A stretch of DNA of 64,000 nt, taken from Dyella nitratireducens (GTDB taxonomy: Bacteria; Pseudomonadota; Gammaproteobacteria; Xanthomonadales; Rhodanobacteraceae). Below the pieces are notes generated by a model, which was not told the origin of the DNA, made no database searches, and saw nothing but the letters and a program-made list of their open reading frames with translations. The translations under genes and the position numbers were made by a program. Every line of letters starts with the position of its first letter. Within the stretch, counting starts at the first letter, position 1. The stretch is taken from NCBI RefSeq assembly GCF_014642835.1, contig NZ_BMJA01000001.1, positions 564,540 to 628,539 on the forward strand, given 5' to 3'. Shown here in pieces: positions 55,621 to 64,000 of the stretch.

Positions 55621-58600
55621 ATGCCTACCCTGATCAGTCACCCGCCCCTGCCTACCAGCCCCAAGCAACGCCGTTTCTGGACGCCTCCGCACGGCTCCGC
55701 CCGTGCTTTGCTGGTGGTCGAAGCTGCGCGTTCGCATGATGGCCTGATGGTTGTGGTCACGCGCGATACGCAGCGTGCCCACGCCTTGGAAGACGAGCTG
55801 CGCATTTTTGCAGGCACGTTGCCGGTACTGCACTTCCCGGATTGGGAAACCTTGCCCTACGACGTCTTCAGCCCGCATCCGGACATCGTCTCTCAGCGCG
55901 TCGCCACGCTCTACCAATTGCCGGGCGTGAAACGTGGCGTGCTGGTGGTACCGGCGGCCACGCTGATGCAACGCATTGCGCCGCGTACGCATATCGCCGG
56001 TTCCGGCCTGATGCTGCGCAAGGGACAGAAGCTCGATCTCGCCAACGAACAGCGCCGACTGGAAGCCTGTGGCTACCGGCACGTGCCGCAAGTAGCCGAA
56101 CCGGGCGATTTTGCGGTGCGCGGCGCATTGATCGATATCTATCCGATGGGTGCAGGCGAGCCATACCGCATCGAACTGTTCGACGACGAGGTGGAATCGA
56201 TCCGTAGCTTCGATCCGGAAACGCAGCGCTCGCAGCAGCAGGTGGAGAAGGTGGAGCTGCTGCCTGCGCGCGAATTCCCCGTCACCGACGAGGCCGCCAA
56301 GGCATTCCGCAATCGTCTGCGCGAACGCTTTCCCATCGACGTGCGCCGCTGCCCGCTTTACCAGGACATGAAGGAAGGTGTGACGCCCGGCGGCATCGAG
56401 TATTACCTGCCGCTGTTTTTCGACAACACCGCCACGTTGTTCGACTATCTCGCCGACAACGCACTGTTCGTGCTCGGCGAAGGCACGCACGAAGCGCCGG
56501 AGCAGTTCTGGGTGCAGACGGCCGAACGTTACGACCAGCGCGCGCACGATATCGAACGTCCGGTGCTGCCTCCGGCCGAGCTGTATCTCTCGCCTGAGCA
56601 GTTGCGCGAGCAGCTCAACAAGCGCTTGCGCGTGGAAGTGGTCGACAGCGGCCACGAGCACGCCGTTGATGCGGGCACGCAGCCGGCGCCGGAGGTTCCG
56701 CTCAATCGCAAGGGTGAGGAACCAGGCACCTCACTGCGGCATTTCATCGAAGCGTATCCCGGACGCACGCTGATCGCTGCCGATTCGGCCGGACGCCGTG
56801 AAGCGTTGCTCGAACAATTGGCCACCGTGGGCCTGCGCCCGCAGAACGTCGACGGCTGGACGGCATTTCTCGCGGACGCGAAGTCACTCGCGATCACCAT
56901 CGCTCCGCTTGAGCAGGGTTTTGCGCTGAAGCAACCGGCCATCACCGTGCTGACCGAGCGCGAACTGTTCGGCGAGCGAGTGCGCACCGAACGCCGACGC
57001 AAGCGCGGTGCGGCACGCGATCCGGAAACGATCATCCGCGACCTGACCGAGCTTTCCGTCGGCGCACCGATCGTGCACGTCGATCACGGCGTGGGTCGCT
57101 ATCAGGGCCTGGTATCGATGGAACTGGGCGGCATGACCGGCGAGTTCCTGGTGATCGAATACGCCAAGGGCGACAAGCTTTATGTCCCGGTGGCACAACT
57201 GGGCCTGGTCAGCCGCTACTCCGGCACCGCACCGGAGCTGGCGCCACTGCATTCATTGGGCGGCGATGCGTGGGAACGCGCGCGCAAGAGAGCCGCCGAG
57301 AAAGTGCGCGACGTCGCGGCGGAACTGCTGGCGATCTATGCGCAACGTGAAGCGCGCGGCGGTGAATCCTTGCCGATCGATCGCCAGATGGTGGAAGAAT
57401 TCGGTAGCAGCTTCCCGTTCGAGGAAACGCCAGACCAGATTACGGCGATCGATGCCGTGCTCGGCGATCTTGCCCGGCCGCGCGCGATGGATCGCGTGAT
57501 CTGCGGCGACGTGGGCTTCGGCAAGACCGAAGTTGCCTTGCGCGCCGCCTTCGCCGCCGCCACTGCCGGCAAGCAGGTCGCGCTGCTGGTACCCACCACC
57601 CTGCTGGCGCAGCAGCACTACCGTAACTTTGCCGATCGCTTTGCGGACTGGCCGGTGAAGGTGGACGTGCTGTCGCGTTTCCGTTCCACCAAGGAAGTCA
57701 ACGAAGCGCTCAAACGCCTGGCAGACGGCCAGATCGACGTGATCATCGGCACGCACAAGCTGCTGCAGTCGGATATCAAGTTCAAGAATCTGGGATTGGT
57801 GATCGTCGACGAGGAACAGCGCTTTGGCGTACGGCAAAAAGAGCAGCTGAAAAAGCTGCGTGCGGAAGTGGACCTGCTCACCATGACCGCCACGCCGATT
57901 CCCCGCACGTTGAACATGGCGATGAGCGGTCTGCGCGATCTCTCGCTGATCACCACGCCACCCGCGCATCGCATGGCGGTGCGCACCTTCGTATCCACCT
58001 GGGAGCCTGCGCTGATCCGCGAAGCCTTCCAGCGCGAGCTGCAGCGCGGCGGCCAGGTGTATTTCCTGCACAACGAAGTGGAAAGCATCGAGCGCACCGC
58101 GCGTGAAGTGCAGGAACTGGTTCCTGATGCGCGCATCGGCATCGCGCACGGCCAGATGCCGGAGCGCGAACTGGAACAGGTGATGGCGGATTTCCATCGC
58201 CAGCGCTTCAACGTGCTGATATGCACCACCATCATTGAAACCGGTATCGATATTCCGACCGCGAATACGATCATCATCGATCGCGCGGATCGTTTCGGTC
58301 TGGCGCAGTTGCATCAGTTGCGCGGTCGCGTAGGGCGTTCGCATCATCGTGCCTATGCGTATCTGATTGTGCCGGATCGCCGTGCCATCACTGCCGACGC
58401 GGAGAAACGCCTGGAGGCACTCGCTTCGCTGGAAGAACTCGGCGCCGGCTTTACGCTGGCCACGCATGACCTGGAAATCCGCGGTGCTGGCGAACTGCTC
58501 GGCGACGAGCAATCCGGCCAGATCCAGGAAATCGGCTTCGGTCTCTATACCGAATTGCTGGAACGTGCGGTACGCGCATTGAAATCCGGCAAGGTGCCCG

Positions 58601-59070
58601 ACTTCGATCTTTCCAGCGAGCACGAAACTGAAGTGGAATTGCATCTGCCCGCGCTGATTCCCGACGACTATCTGCCCGACGTGCATGCACGTTTGACCCT
58701 GTACAAGCGCATCGCCAGCGCGCGTGATGACGAAAGGCTGCGCGAACTCCAAGTGGAAATGATCGATCGCTTCGGCTTGCTGCCCGATGTCGTGAAGAAC
58801 CTGTTTGCCGTCGCCGGCCTGAAATTGATGGCCACGCCGCTGGGCATCCGCAAACTGGATCTTGGCGCCAGTGGTGGGCGCATCACTTTCCGTGACAAGC
58901 CCGACATCGATCCGATGGCGATCATTCGCCTGGTGCAGAACTACCCGCGCGTGTACAAGCTGGATGGGCAGGACAAGTTGAAGATCAATCTGGAGTTGCC
59001 CGGGGTCAGTGAGCGGGTTCGGGCGGCGCAGGATCTGCTTGGAAGACTTGGGGCTCGCAAGGCCGCGTAG
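55621..59070 (+). CDS. mfd: Transcription-repair coupling factor
   Basis: A 1149-residue DNA translocase. It displaces RNA polymerase stalled at DNA damage and recruits UvrA. The N-terminal UvrB-like region has PDWETLPYDVFSPHPDIVSQR, the RNA polymerase-interacting domain is around IVHVDHGVGRYQGL and GDKLYVPVAQLGLVSRY, Walker A is GDVGFGKTEVALRAAF (near 630), the DEEQ box is near 729 (VIVDEEQRFGVRQKE), and the TRG motif with HQLRGRVGRSHHRAYAYL follows. The C-terminal TRCF domain begins at about 980. The ATG at 55621 is the standard start; an upstream in-frame ATG at 55507 is not supported. The TAG stop lies in a family A repeat. Confidence 0.97.
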   Translation: MPTLISHPPLPTSPKQRRFWTPPHGSARALLVVEAARSHDGLMVVVTRDTQRAHALEDELRIFAGTLPVLHFPDWETLPYDVFSPHPDIVSQRVATLYQLPGVKRGVLVVPAATLMQRIAPRTHIAGSGLMLRKGQKLDLANEQRRLEACGYRHVPQVAEPGDFAVRGALIDIYPMGAGEPYRIELFDDEVESIRSFDPETQRSQQQVEKVELLPAREFPVTDEAAKAFRNRLRERFPIDVRRCPLYQDMKEGVTPGGIEYYLPLFFDNTATLFDYLADNALFVLGEGTHEAPEQFWVQTAERYDQRAHDIERPVLPPAELYLSPEQLREQLNKRLRVEVVDSGHEHAVDAGTQPAPEVPLNRKGEEPGTSLRHFIEAYPGRTLIAADSAGRREALLEQLATVGLRPQNVDGWTAFLADAKSLAITIAPLEQGFALKQPAITVLTERELFGERVRTERRRKRGAARDPETIIRDLTELSVGAPIVHVDHGVGRYQGLVSMELGGMTGEFLVIEYAKGDKLYVPVAQLGLVSRYSGTAPELAPLHSLGGDAWERARKRAAEKVRDVAAELLAIYAQREARGGESLPIDRQMVEEFGSSFPFEETPDQITAIDAVLGDLARPRAMDRVICGDVGFGKTEVALRAAFAAATAGKQVALLVPTTLLAQQHYRNFADRFADWPVKVDVLSRFRSTKEVNEALKRLADGQIDVIIGTHKLLQSDIKFKNLGLVIVDEEQRFGVRQKEQLKKLRAEVDLLTMTATPIPRTLNMAMSGLRDLSLITTPPAHRMAVRTFVSTWEPALIREAFQRELQRGGQVYFLHNEVESIERTAREVQELVPDARIGIAHGQMPERELEQVMADFHRQRFNVLICTTIIETGIDIPTANTIIIDRADRFGLAQLHQLRGRVGRSHHRAYAYLIVPDRRAITADAEKRLEALASLEELGAGFTLATHDLEIRGAGELLGDEQSGQIQEIGFGLYTELLERAVRALKSGKVPDFDLSSEHETEVELHLPALIPDDYLPDVHARLTLYKRIASARDDERLRELQVEMIDRFGLLPDVVKNLFAVAGLKLMATPLGIRKLDLGASGGRITFRDKPDIDPMAIIRLVQNYPRVYKLDGQDKLKINLELPGVSERVRAAQDLLGRLGARKAA

Positions 59071-59140
59071 GTTGGGGTGAAAACCCCAACATCGTTATTC
59101 AAACTGGCATGGCAATGTTGGGGTTTTCACCCCAACCTAC
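59067..59140. repeat. Family A palindromic repeat, copy 8, supplying stop codons of both mfd and egtD
   Basis: Arms GTAGGTTGGGGTGAAAACCC and complement. The outer GTAGG on each strand contains the TAG stop of mfd (59068-59070, plus) and of egtD (59137-59139, minus). The two convergent genes therefore both end inside one 74 bp element. Confidence 0.93.
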
Positions 59141-60108
59141 GCGGCACGTGTGAGGTATTGGAGGCTGAACATCCGCTCCGGATCAAACCACACGTGCTGC
59201 ACGGCCAACCCGGCTGTCGCCGCCATCGCTGCGAAATCCTGCAACGAATACTTGCAGCTGTATTCCACCAGCATGGCCTCTTCCTCGCGAAACAGCACCT
59301 GCAAGCGGCCTACGCGAACACGTTGATCGCGTTCGCTGAGAATGTGCGTCTCGATCCTTCCCGCCATCGCGTTGTAGCGCGCACGATGGCGGAAAGCGCT
59401 TAGATCAAAATTGCAGCCAAGTTCACGGTTCAGGCGCACCAGCATGTTGAGCGTGAATGCTGCGGTGACACCGGCGCGATCGTTGTACGCCGCCTCGATC
59501 GTTGCGCGATCTTTCTTCAAGTCCACGCCGACCAGGATGCCGCCGTTGTCGCCCATTTCTCCACGCATCTTGCGCAGCAACTGCGCGGCTTCGCGATCTT
59601 CGAAGTTGCCGATGGTGGAGCCGGGGAAGTACACCACGGTGCGGCGCGGCGCACGCGGCGGTACCGGCAACCGCAACGGGCGGGTGAAGTCCACCGCCAG
59701 TGGCTGGATCGGCAGGTGCGGAAAATAGCCGGCCATGCGTTCCATGCTGTGTCGCAAGGGTTCGGAGGACAGCTCGATCGGCACCCATGCCACCGGTGTG
59801 GCCAGATGCTCCAACAGCGAACGCGTTTTGATCGCATGGCCGCTGCCGTATTCGACCAGGCGCACGTCGGGGCCGAGCACCTCGGCAATGTCACCGGCGT
59901 GCTGATTCAGCAGTGCGATCTCGGCGCGGGTCAGGTAATACTCGGGTTGCTCGCAGATCTGTTCAAACAGGGCGGAGCCCCGTTCGTCATAGAACAACCA
60001 GGAAGGCAGGCGTTTGGGCTGCGAGCGCAGGCCACGCTGCACGACTTGCAGTAGCAAGTTATCGGGTGGGCGTTGTTCGTCACGTACTGCATAAGCTTGA
60101 ACACTCAT
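59137..60108 (-). CDS. egtD: L-histidine N-alpha-methyltransferase (ergothioneine pathway)
   Basis: A 323-residue enzyme that trimethylates histidine to hercynine with three S-adenosylmethionines. FYDERGSALFEQICEQPEYYLTRAEIALLNQHAG is the family start, LVEYGSGHAIKTRSLLEHL the cofactor loop, and VVYFPGSTIGNFEDREA and AYNDRAGVTAAFTLN are conserved parts of the substrate pocket. The start codon overlaps the egtB stop as ATGA, so egtB and egtD are co-translated. The TAG stop is inside the family A repeat. Numbering and motifs match Mycobacterium-type EgtD. Confidence 0.95.
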   Translation of the reverse strand: MSVQAYAVRDEQRPPDNLLLQVVQRGLRSQPKRLPSWLFYDERGSALFEQICEQPEYYLTRAEIALLNQHAGDIAEVLGPDVRLVEYGSGHAIKTRSLLEHLATPVAWVPIELSSEPLRHSMERMAGYFPHLPIQPLAVDFTRPLRLPVPPRAPRRTVVYFPGSTIGNFEDREAAQLLRKMRGEMGDNGGILVGVDLKKDRATIEAAYNDRAGVTAAFTLNMLVRLNRELGCNFDLSAFRHRARYNAMAGRIETHILSERDQRVRVGRLQVLFREEEAMLVEYSCKYSLQDFAAMAATAGLAVQHVWFDPERMFSLQYLTRAA

Positions 60109-61355
60109 CGGTCCTGTCCCAGTCGAATGCCCGCGAATTGCCAGCGGGCATGGGGCGGAAAAAAATTGCGGTAACTGGCCCGAATGTGATCACGCGGCGT
60201 CGCACACGAGCCACCACGCAAGACCCATTGGCCATTCATGAATTTGCCGTTGTATTCGCCAAGCGCACCGGGCAAAGGCTTGAATCCTGGATAGCTGACG
60301 TAGGGTGAAGCGGTCCACTCCCACACATCGCCATACATCTGCAAGAGACCCTCGCCCAGCGGCACGGCGTTGGGTTGAAAACGGAGGCTTTCCTGGAAAT
60401 TGCCGTGGATCGGCAACTGCGCCGCGGCGTCTTCCCACTCGGCTTCGGTAGGCAGGCGCGCACCGGCCCAGCGGGCAAACGCGTCCGCTTCGAAATAGCT
60501 GATGTGGCACACCGGCGCATGCGGGTCCAGCGGGTGTACACCGGCCAGCGTGAATTCGCTGGCCAGGTCTTCCTGCCAATACAGCGGCCGCTGCCAGCCT
60601 TCGCGCTGCACCTGCGCCCAGCCATCAGACAGCCACAAGCCTGCTTCTTGATAACCGCCGTCGCGCACGAAGGCGAGGTATTCGGCATTGGTTACCAGGC
60701 GATTGGCGAGCGCGTGTGAGGAAAGCCAGGTGGTATGACGCGGCGTTTCGTTGTCGTAGGCAAAACCATGGCCTTCGTGACCCATGTCGACCGGCCCTTC
60801 CCGCCCAGGCAAGAAACGCAGGGGCGAGGTTTTGCTTTGGTTTGGCGCCGACATGTTGCGATATGCCGGCAGCAGCGGATTACAGGACAACATGTGCTTG
60901 ATGTCGGTAAGCAGCAGTTCCTGATGCTGTTGTTCGTGATGCAAACCAAGTTCGATGCGTGCGGCAAGTTCCGTCGTGACGCCACGCAGCAGGAGTTCGC
61001 CTACTGCTTCGTCGATGTTTGCGCGGTAATCGAAAATCTCATCGAGCGTCGGCCGCGACAACAGACCGCGCTGCGGACGCGCATGCATCGGCCCGACCGA
61101 TTCGTAGTAGGAGTTGAACAGGTAATACCACTCAGGATTGAGTGACCGGTAGGCCAGGTCGTGACCCAGCACGAATTGCTCGAAGAACCAGGTGGTATGG
61201 GCCAGATGCCATTTGCCGGGACTGGCATCCGGCATCGATTGCACTTGCAGGTCTTCGCCGCTCAATCCCGTGCATAGCGCCAGCGTCTGCCGCCGTATGC
61301 GCATGAACCGCGCAACGGCATCCTCGGTATACACGGTGAATGTAGGCACATTCAT
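60105..61355 (-). CDS. egtB: Ergothioneine biosynthesis sulfoxide synthase
   Basis: A 416-residue iron enzyme that joins hercynine to a thiol using oxygen. The N-terminal DinB-like domain has iron ligands in GKWHLAHTTWFFEQF and HHEQQHQELLLTD (the HxxxH pair), and the C-terminal FGE-sulfatase domain (about 180-410) has DMGHEGHGFAYDNETPRH, WAGARLPTEAEWEDAA and GDVWEWTASPYVSYPGF. The start at 61355 (MNVPTFTVYTEDAVARFMRIRRQTLALC) is likely but lacks a clear ribosome site. Whether cysteine or gamma-glutamylcysteine is the thiol cannot be read here. It overlaps egtD; no egtA, egtC or egtE is beside it. Confidence 0.93.
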   Translation of the reverse strand: MNVPTFTVYTEDAVARFMRIRRQTLALCTGLSGEDLQVQSMPDASPGKWHLAHTTWFFEQFVLGHDLAYRSLNPEWYYLFNSYYESVGPMHARPQRGLLSRPTLDEIFDYRANIDEAVGELLLRGVTTELAARIELGLHHEQQHQELLLTDIKHMLSCNPLLPAYRNMSAPNQSKTSPLRFLPGREGPVDMGHEGHGFAYDNETPRHTTWLSSHALANRLVTNAEYLAFVRDGGYQEAGLWLSDGWAQVQREGWQRPLYWQEDLASEFTLAGVHPLDPHAPVCHISYFEADAFARWAGARLPTEAEWEDAAAQLPIHGNFQESLRFQPNAVPLGEGLLQMYGDVWEWTASPYVSYPGFKPLPGALGEYNGKFMNGQWVLRGGSCATPRDHIRASYRNFFPPHARWQFAGIRLGQDR

Positions 61356-61522
61356 GACGCATGCTCGATAGGGGCGAACGTGCTGCGAGACACCTTGTGG
61401 AGCGCGGTATAGCGGGCGATCATACAACCACCATGCCGCAGCGATTGTTCATATTCTGTGATGTGGACATGGCAGGAATATGGCTTGCACTCGGGCATCC
61501 CAGACAGCGTGAGGTGACTTCC

Positions 61523-61966
61523 ATGAAAATCGTCATGTCTGCAGCAATGGCTTTGACGCTTGCCGCCATCGCAACGTCCGCATGGGCGCAATCGATGCCC
61601 GCACGCAACTCCCTACCCTATAAGGATTGCATTCGCACCGACCAGATCAACGAATGGCACGTCGTGGATCCGCAAACGGCGATCGTGCGTACCGGCCCAT
61701 ATCAGCGCTATCTGGTGAAATTGACCGCGAGCTGCGACAAATTGGGCATCGGCAATCCGGGCCTGATGTTTGTGCCCAGCCAATCCGACAAAGCCACGGC
61801 GCCGTTTCGCATCTGCGGCGGTGTAGGCGAAAAAGTGAGATCAAGATATCAGCCCGGCTGTGCGATCCAATCGGTCAGCCTGATCGATGAAGCAACCTTT
61901 GATGGTTATCGCAATCACGCCAAGTACCACAGCGTGACAACGCAACAGCCAAGCAAAAATCCGTGA
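61523..61966 (+). CDS. Small secreted protein (DUF6491-like), unknown function
   Basis: A 147-residue protein with a signal peptide (MKIVMSAAMALTLAAIATSAWAQS). The ATG at 61523 has GAGGTG about nine bases upstream; the upstream open frame belongs to the egtB promoter side. The mature domain has KDCIRTDQINEWHVVDPQTAIVRTGPYQRYLVKLTASCDKLG, with the pattern of a small secreted family common in Xanthomonadales, tentatively DUF6491. Four cysteines in the mature part could form disulfides. It is divergent from egtB. A strong terminator follows. Confidence 0.7.
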   Translation: MKIVMSAAMALTLAAIATSAWAQSMPARNSLPYKDCIRTDQINEWHVVDPQTAIVRTGPYQRYLVKLTASCDKLGIGNPGLMFVPSQSDKATAPFRICGGVGEKVRSRYQPGCAIQSVSLIDEATFDGYRNHAKYHSVTTQQPSKNP

Positions 61967-61980
61967 GGCGCACAAAACAA

Positions 61981-62009
61981 AAAAGAGCCCGGCAGTGCCG
62001 GGCTCTTTA
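61981..62009. terminator. Bidirectional Rho-independent terminator
   Basis: AAAAGAGCCCGGCA and TGCCGGGCTCTTT form a long GC-rich stem with A-run and T-run flanks, lying between convergent genes (61523-61966 on + and 62035-62433 on -). It should work in both directions. Confidence 0.85.
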
Positions 62010-62034
62010 GTCTTCGCCTTGAGTCACATCACGA

Positions 62035-62433
62035 TCACTGGGCCGGACCGACGTAGCGTGTCTGGTACGGATCCGTCGTAATCACTGTGGTGGTCACCAC
62101 CGGCGGCGGCGCGGCCTGGTAAACCACCGTACCCGGCGTATAGACCACGGTCGGCGGGGGTGCGTAATACACCGGCGGGCCTGCTACGGCGCCAGCGACA
62201 ACACCCGCTACCGCACCACCGATGATAGCGCCGGCAATCCAGCGGCCACCGCTCCAATAACCACCGCGATAGCAGCAGCCGCCACGGTAGTAGCCGCCAC
62301 CGTGCCAACCATAACCACCATGCCAACCCGGGCCGCCCCAGGGATGCGCCGAAGCGCTGAGCGGCAATGCAGCCCCGGCTGCCGCCAAGGCCAAGCCAAC
62401 CGCAACGAACTTGCCGACACTACGTTTGAACAT
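62035..62433 (-). CDS. Small secreted glycine/tyrosine/proline-rich protein
   Basis: A 132-residue protein with a signal peptide (MFKRSVGKFVAVGLALAAAGAALPLSASA). The mature part is low-complexity: a Gly/His/Tyr-rich stretch (GYGWHGGGYYRGGCCYRGGYW), a glycine-zipper-like helix (IAGAIIGGAVAGVVAGAVAG), then Pro/Tyr/Val-rich repeats (YYAPPPTVVYTPGTVVYQ). The zipper suggests membrane association or oligomerisation. A perfect ribosome site (GGAGG six bases upstream) confirms expression potential. Related short proteins are common in Xanthomonadales, with no known role. Confidence 0.78.
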   Translation of the reverse strand: MFKRSVGKFVAVGLALAAAGAALPLSASAHPWGGPGWHGGYGWHGGGYYRGGCCYRGGYWSGGRWIAGAIIGGAVAGVVAGAVAGPPVYYAPPPTVVYTPGTVVYQAAPPPVVTTTVITTDPYQTRYVGPAQ

Positions 62434-62497
62434 GGCACACCTCCGTCTGTATGGTGTGAATGGTGGTCTTGAGGCGCTTAATCTGTACTGAAGGGTT

Positions 62498-64000
62498 TCA
62501 TTTCTTAACGCGTGCGTTTTCCCACGGATTTACCTGCTCCTCAGCCGCGTGCGGACGCAACAGCCAGCAATCGTGAATATTTGCGCGCCGCGAAAAATCA
62601 AACGGAATGCTGCCTGCTCCCCACGCCTCAATCGCAAGGTGTGGCGACAGTGCTTCGTGATCGAGCGAGAAGCGGCGGAAGTTGTTGGAAAACAGAATCA
62701 CGCCATCGTGCGTGAGACGATCCGCGCAAGCCAAGAGCAGCTTGACATGATCGCGTTGCACGTCGAAATCGTCGGCGCGCTTAGAGTTGGAGAAAGTCGG
62801 CGGATCGACATAGATCAAGCCGTAACGCTCGTGCGTGCGCTGCAGAAAACTGGTGGCATCCGCTTGCATCAAGCGATGTTTTTCGCCAGTGAACCCATTC
62901 AGCGCAAGATTGCGCGATGCCCATTCCAGATAAGTGCCCGACAGATCGACGCTGGTCGTATCACGCGCGCCACCGGCTGCTGCGTAGACACTGGCTGTGG
63001 CGGTATAGGCAAACAGATTGAGAAAACGCTTGCCTGCCGCCAGTTCGTGCACTTTCGCGCGAACCAGCCGATGGTCGAGAAACAGGCCGGTATCCAGGTA
63101 ATCGTAGAGATTCACCAGGAATGTCAGGCCACCTTCTTCGACCTCGATGAATTCGCCGCGCTGATCGAACTGGCCGTACTTGGAACCACCTTTACCACGC
63201 TCGCGTGTCTTGATGGCGATGCGCGCGCGCGGTGTGTCGAAGACTTCGCCGGCCACGCGCGCAATCTCGCGTAGACGCATACGCGCCAGCTCGGCCGGCA
63301 CATCCGCGGGTGCGCGGTATTCCTGGATATGCAAGTGCGTGCTGCCGGAGGTATCGGCATACACGTCGATCGCCGCTGCATATTCCGGCAGATCCTGATC
63401 GTACGCGCGCCAGGCATGAACGCCTTCGCGTTCCAGCCGTTTGCGCAGGTGCTTGACGTTCTTTTCCAGTCGGTTCTTCAGCATCTCTGCGCCAGGTGAA
63501 AGCGGCGGCCTTTCGCGCAACGTTTCGTTGCGTGGATGCAGTTCGAAGATCAACAGCACGGTTTCCAACGCGCCGTTGTAAAGCGCGTATTTCTTTTCCG
63601 CACGCAACGTCATGGTGCGGCCCAGCTCGGCATCGCCGGCAAGCACGGCCGCGCGCCAGCCGGTGAAATGATCGCGCAGGGTTTCGCCCAGGCTGCGGTA
63701 TAGCTTAGGCAGGCTTTCGCGCTCACCCAATCGCTCGCCATACGGCGGATTGGTGATCACCAGCCCTTGCGCGAAGCCGGATGGCGGGCGCACGTGCTGC
63801 GCGTCATGGCGATCGAGCGTAAAGAACCCGGCCACACCGGCTTCCTGCGCGTTGCGCTTGGCCATCTGCACCATGCGCGCATCCGTGTCGGAACCGAAGA
63901 AGCAACTGCGCAGCGCAGGCAAGCCGGTTTCCGCGCGCTTGTTCGCTTCGTCGAGCAAGCTTCGCCACAGGGCGATGTCATGCTGCTTCCAGCCGAGAAA
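62498..64000 (-). CDS. rlmKL: Bifunctional 23S rRNA methyltransferase RlmKL (5' part lies beyond the window)
   Basis: The frame is open to the window edge, so the protein's N-terminus (THUMP and first part of the RlmL domain) is missing; about 500 residues are visible. The RlmL half has SDTDARMVQMAKRNAQEAG and the catalytic NPPYGERLGERESLPKLY (guanine 2445 N2). The RlmK half (guanine 2069 N7) has FLDHRLVRAKVHELAAGKRFLNLFAYTATASVYAAAGGA, VDLSGTYLEWASRNLALNG and YVDPPTFSNSKRADDF. The fusion of both activities is typical of gammaproteobacteria. Confidence 0.95.
   Translation of the reverse strand, partial: FLGWKQHDIALWRSLLDEANKRAETGLPALRSCFFGSDTDARMVQMAKRNAQEAGVAGFFTLDRHDAQHVRPPSGFAQGLVITNPPYGERLGERESLPKLYRSLGETLRDHFTGWRAAVLAGDAELGRTMTLRAEKKYALYNGALETVLLIFELHPRNETLRERPPLSPGAEMLKNRLEKNVKHLRKRLEREGVHAWRAYDQDLPEYAAAIDVYADTSGSTHLHIQEYRAPADVPAELARMRLREIARVAGEVFDTPRARIAIKTRERGKGGSKYGQFDQRGEFIEVEEGGLTFLVNLYDYLDTGLFLDHRLVRAKVHELAAGKRFLNLFAYTATASVYAAAGGARDTTSVDLSGTYLEWASRNLALNGFTGEKHRLMQADATSFLQRTHERYGLIYVDPPTFSNSKRADDFDVQRDHVKLLLACADRLTHDGVILFSNNFRRFSLDHEALSPHLAIEAWGAGSIPFDFSRRANIHDCWLLRPHAAEEQVNPWENARVKK

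Noticed and set aside
57253-58752. A 499-residue minus-strand open frame within mfd
   Set aside because: It is antisense to the translocase core of Mfd, which is conserved at protein level, and has no protein family resemblance.

Overview
The window is a 64 kb piece of a GC-rich proteobacterial chromosome, with genes densely packed on both strands. The mix points to a gammaproteobacterium of the Lysobacterales (Xanthomonadales), probably a Rhodanobacteraceae relative such as Dyella, Luteibacter or Rhodanobacter. The signs are two TonB-dependent receptors, many LysR regulators paired with oxidoreductases, a GH127 enzyme, paired FtsX/MacB-type permeases, RlmJ, RlmKL, Mfd and an egtBD pair. The genus is an inference. 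No tRNA, rRNA, CRISPR array, integrase or transposase is visible.

Layout. 1-4.8 kb: two overlapping hybrid histidine kinases, the first cut by the window edge. 4.9-10.1 kb: a metallo-beta-lactamase-fold hydrolase, a small membrane protein, a PAP2 phosphatase and two ABC permeases behind a good sigma-54 promoter match. 10.4-14.5 kb: an M61 peptidase, an AraC regulator, a secreted protein and a GNAT enzyme. 14.7-18.1 kb: two exported glycoside hydrolases. 18.2-32.6 kb: a redox and regulator region with five LysR/MocR regulators, two SDRs, two aldo-keto reductases, a nitronate monooxygenase, a tautomerase, an alpha/beta hydrolase and a YncE-like beta-propeller. 32.7-42.8 kb: an envelope and uptake block with a ClpP-fold secreted protein, two TonB receptors, an NCS2-type permease, a V4R-domain protein and a lipoprotein. 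43-49.4 kb: NDH-2, a GlxA regulator divergent from an HD-domain hydrolase, a periplasmic cyclophilin and an AsmA protein. 49.8-64 kb: a DMT exporter, another LysR with its divergent partner, rlmJ, an Slp lipoprotein, GNAT, a methyltransferase, mfd, egtBD, small secreted proteins and the 3' part of rlmKL.

Two families of short palindromic repeats are spread through the intergenic spaces. Family A is about 70-78 bp with GTAGGTTGGGG ends. Family B is 68 or about 118 bp with GTCATTCCGG ends. Family A often sits flush against gene ends, and its terminal GTAGG supplies the TAG stop codon of at least four genes, including both convergent genes mfd and egtD around one copy.

The regulatory logic is mostly local. 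Divergent regulator-target pairs recur (LysR/hydrolase-SDR, MocR/secreted protein, LysR/aldo-keto reductase, GlxA/HD hydrolase, LysR/NAD(P)-binding protein), several with a visible dyad in the shared intergenic region.
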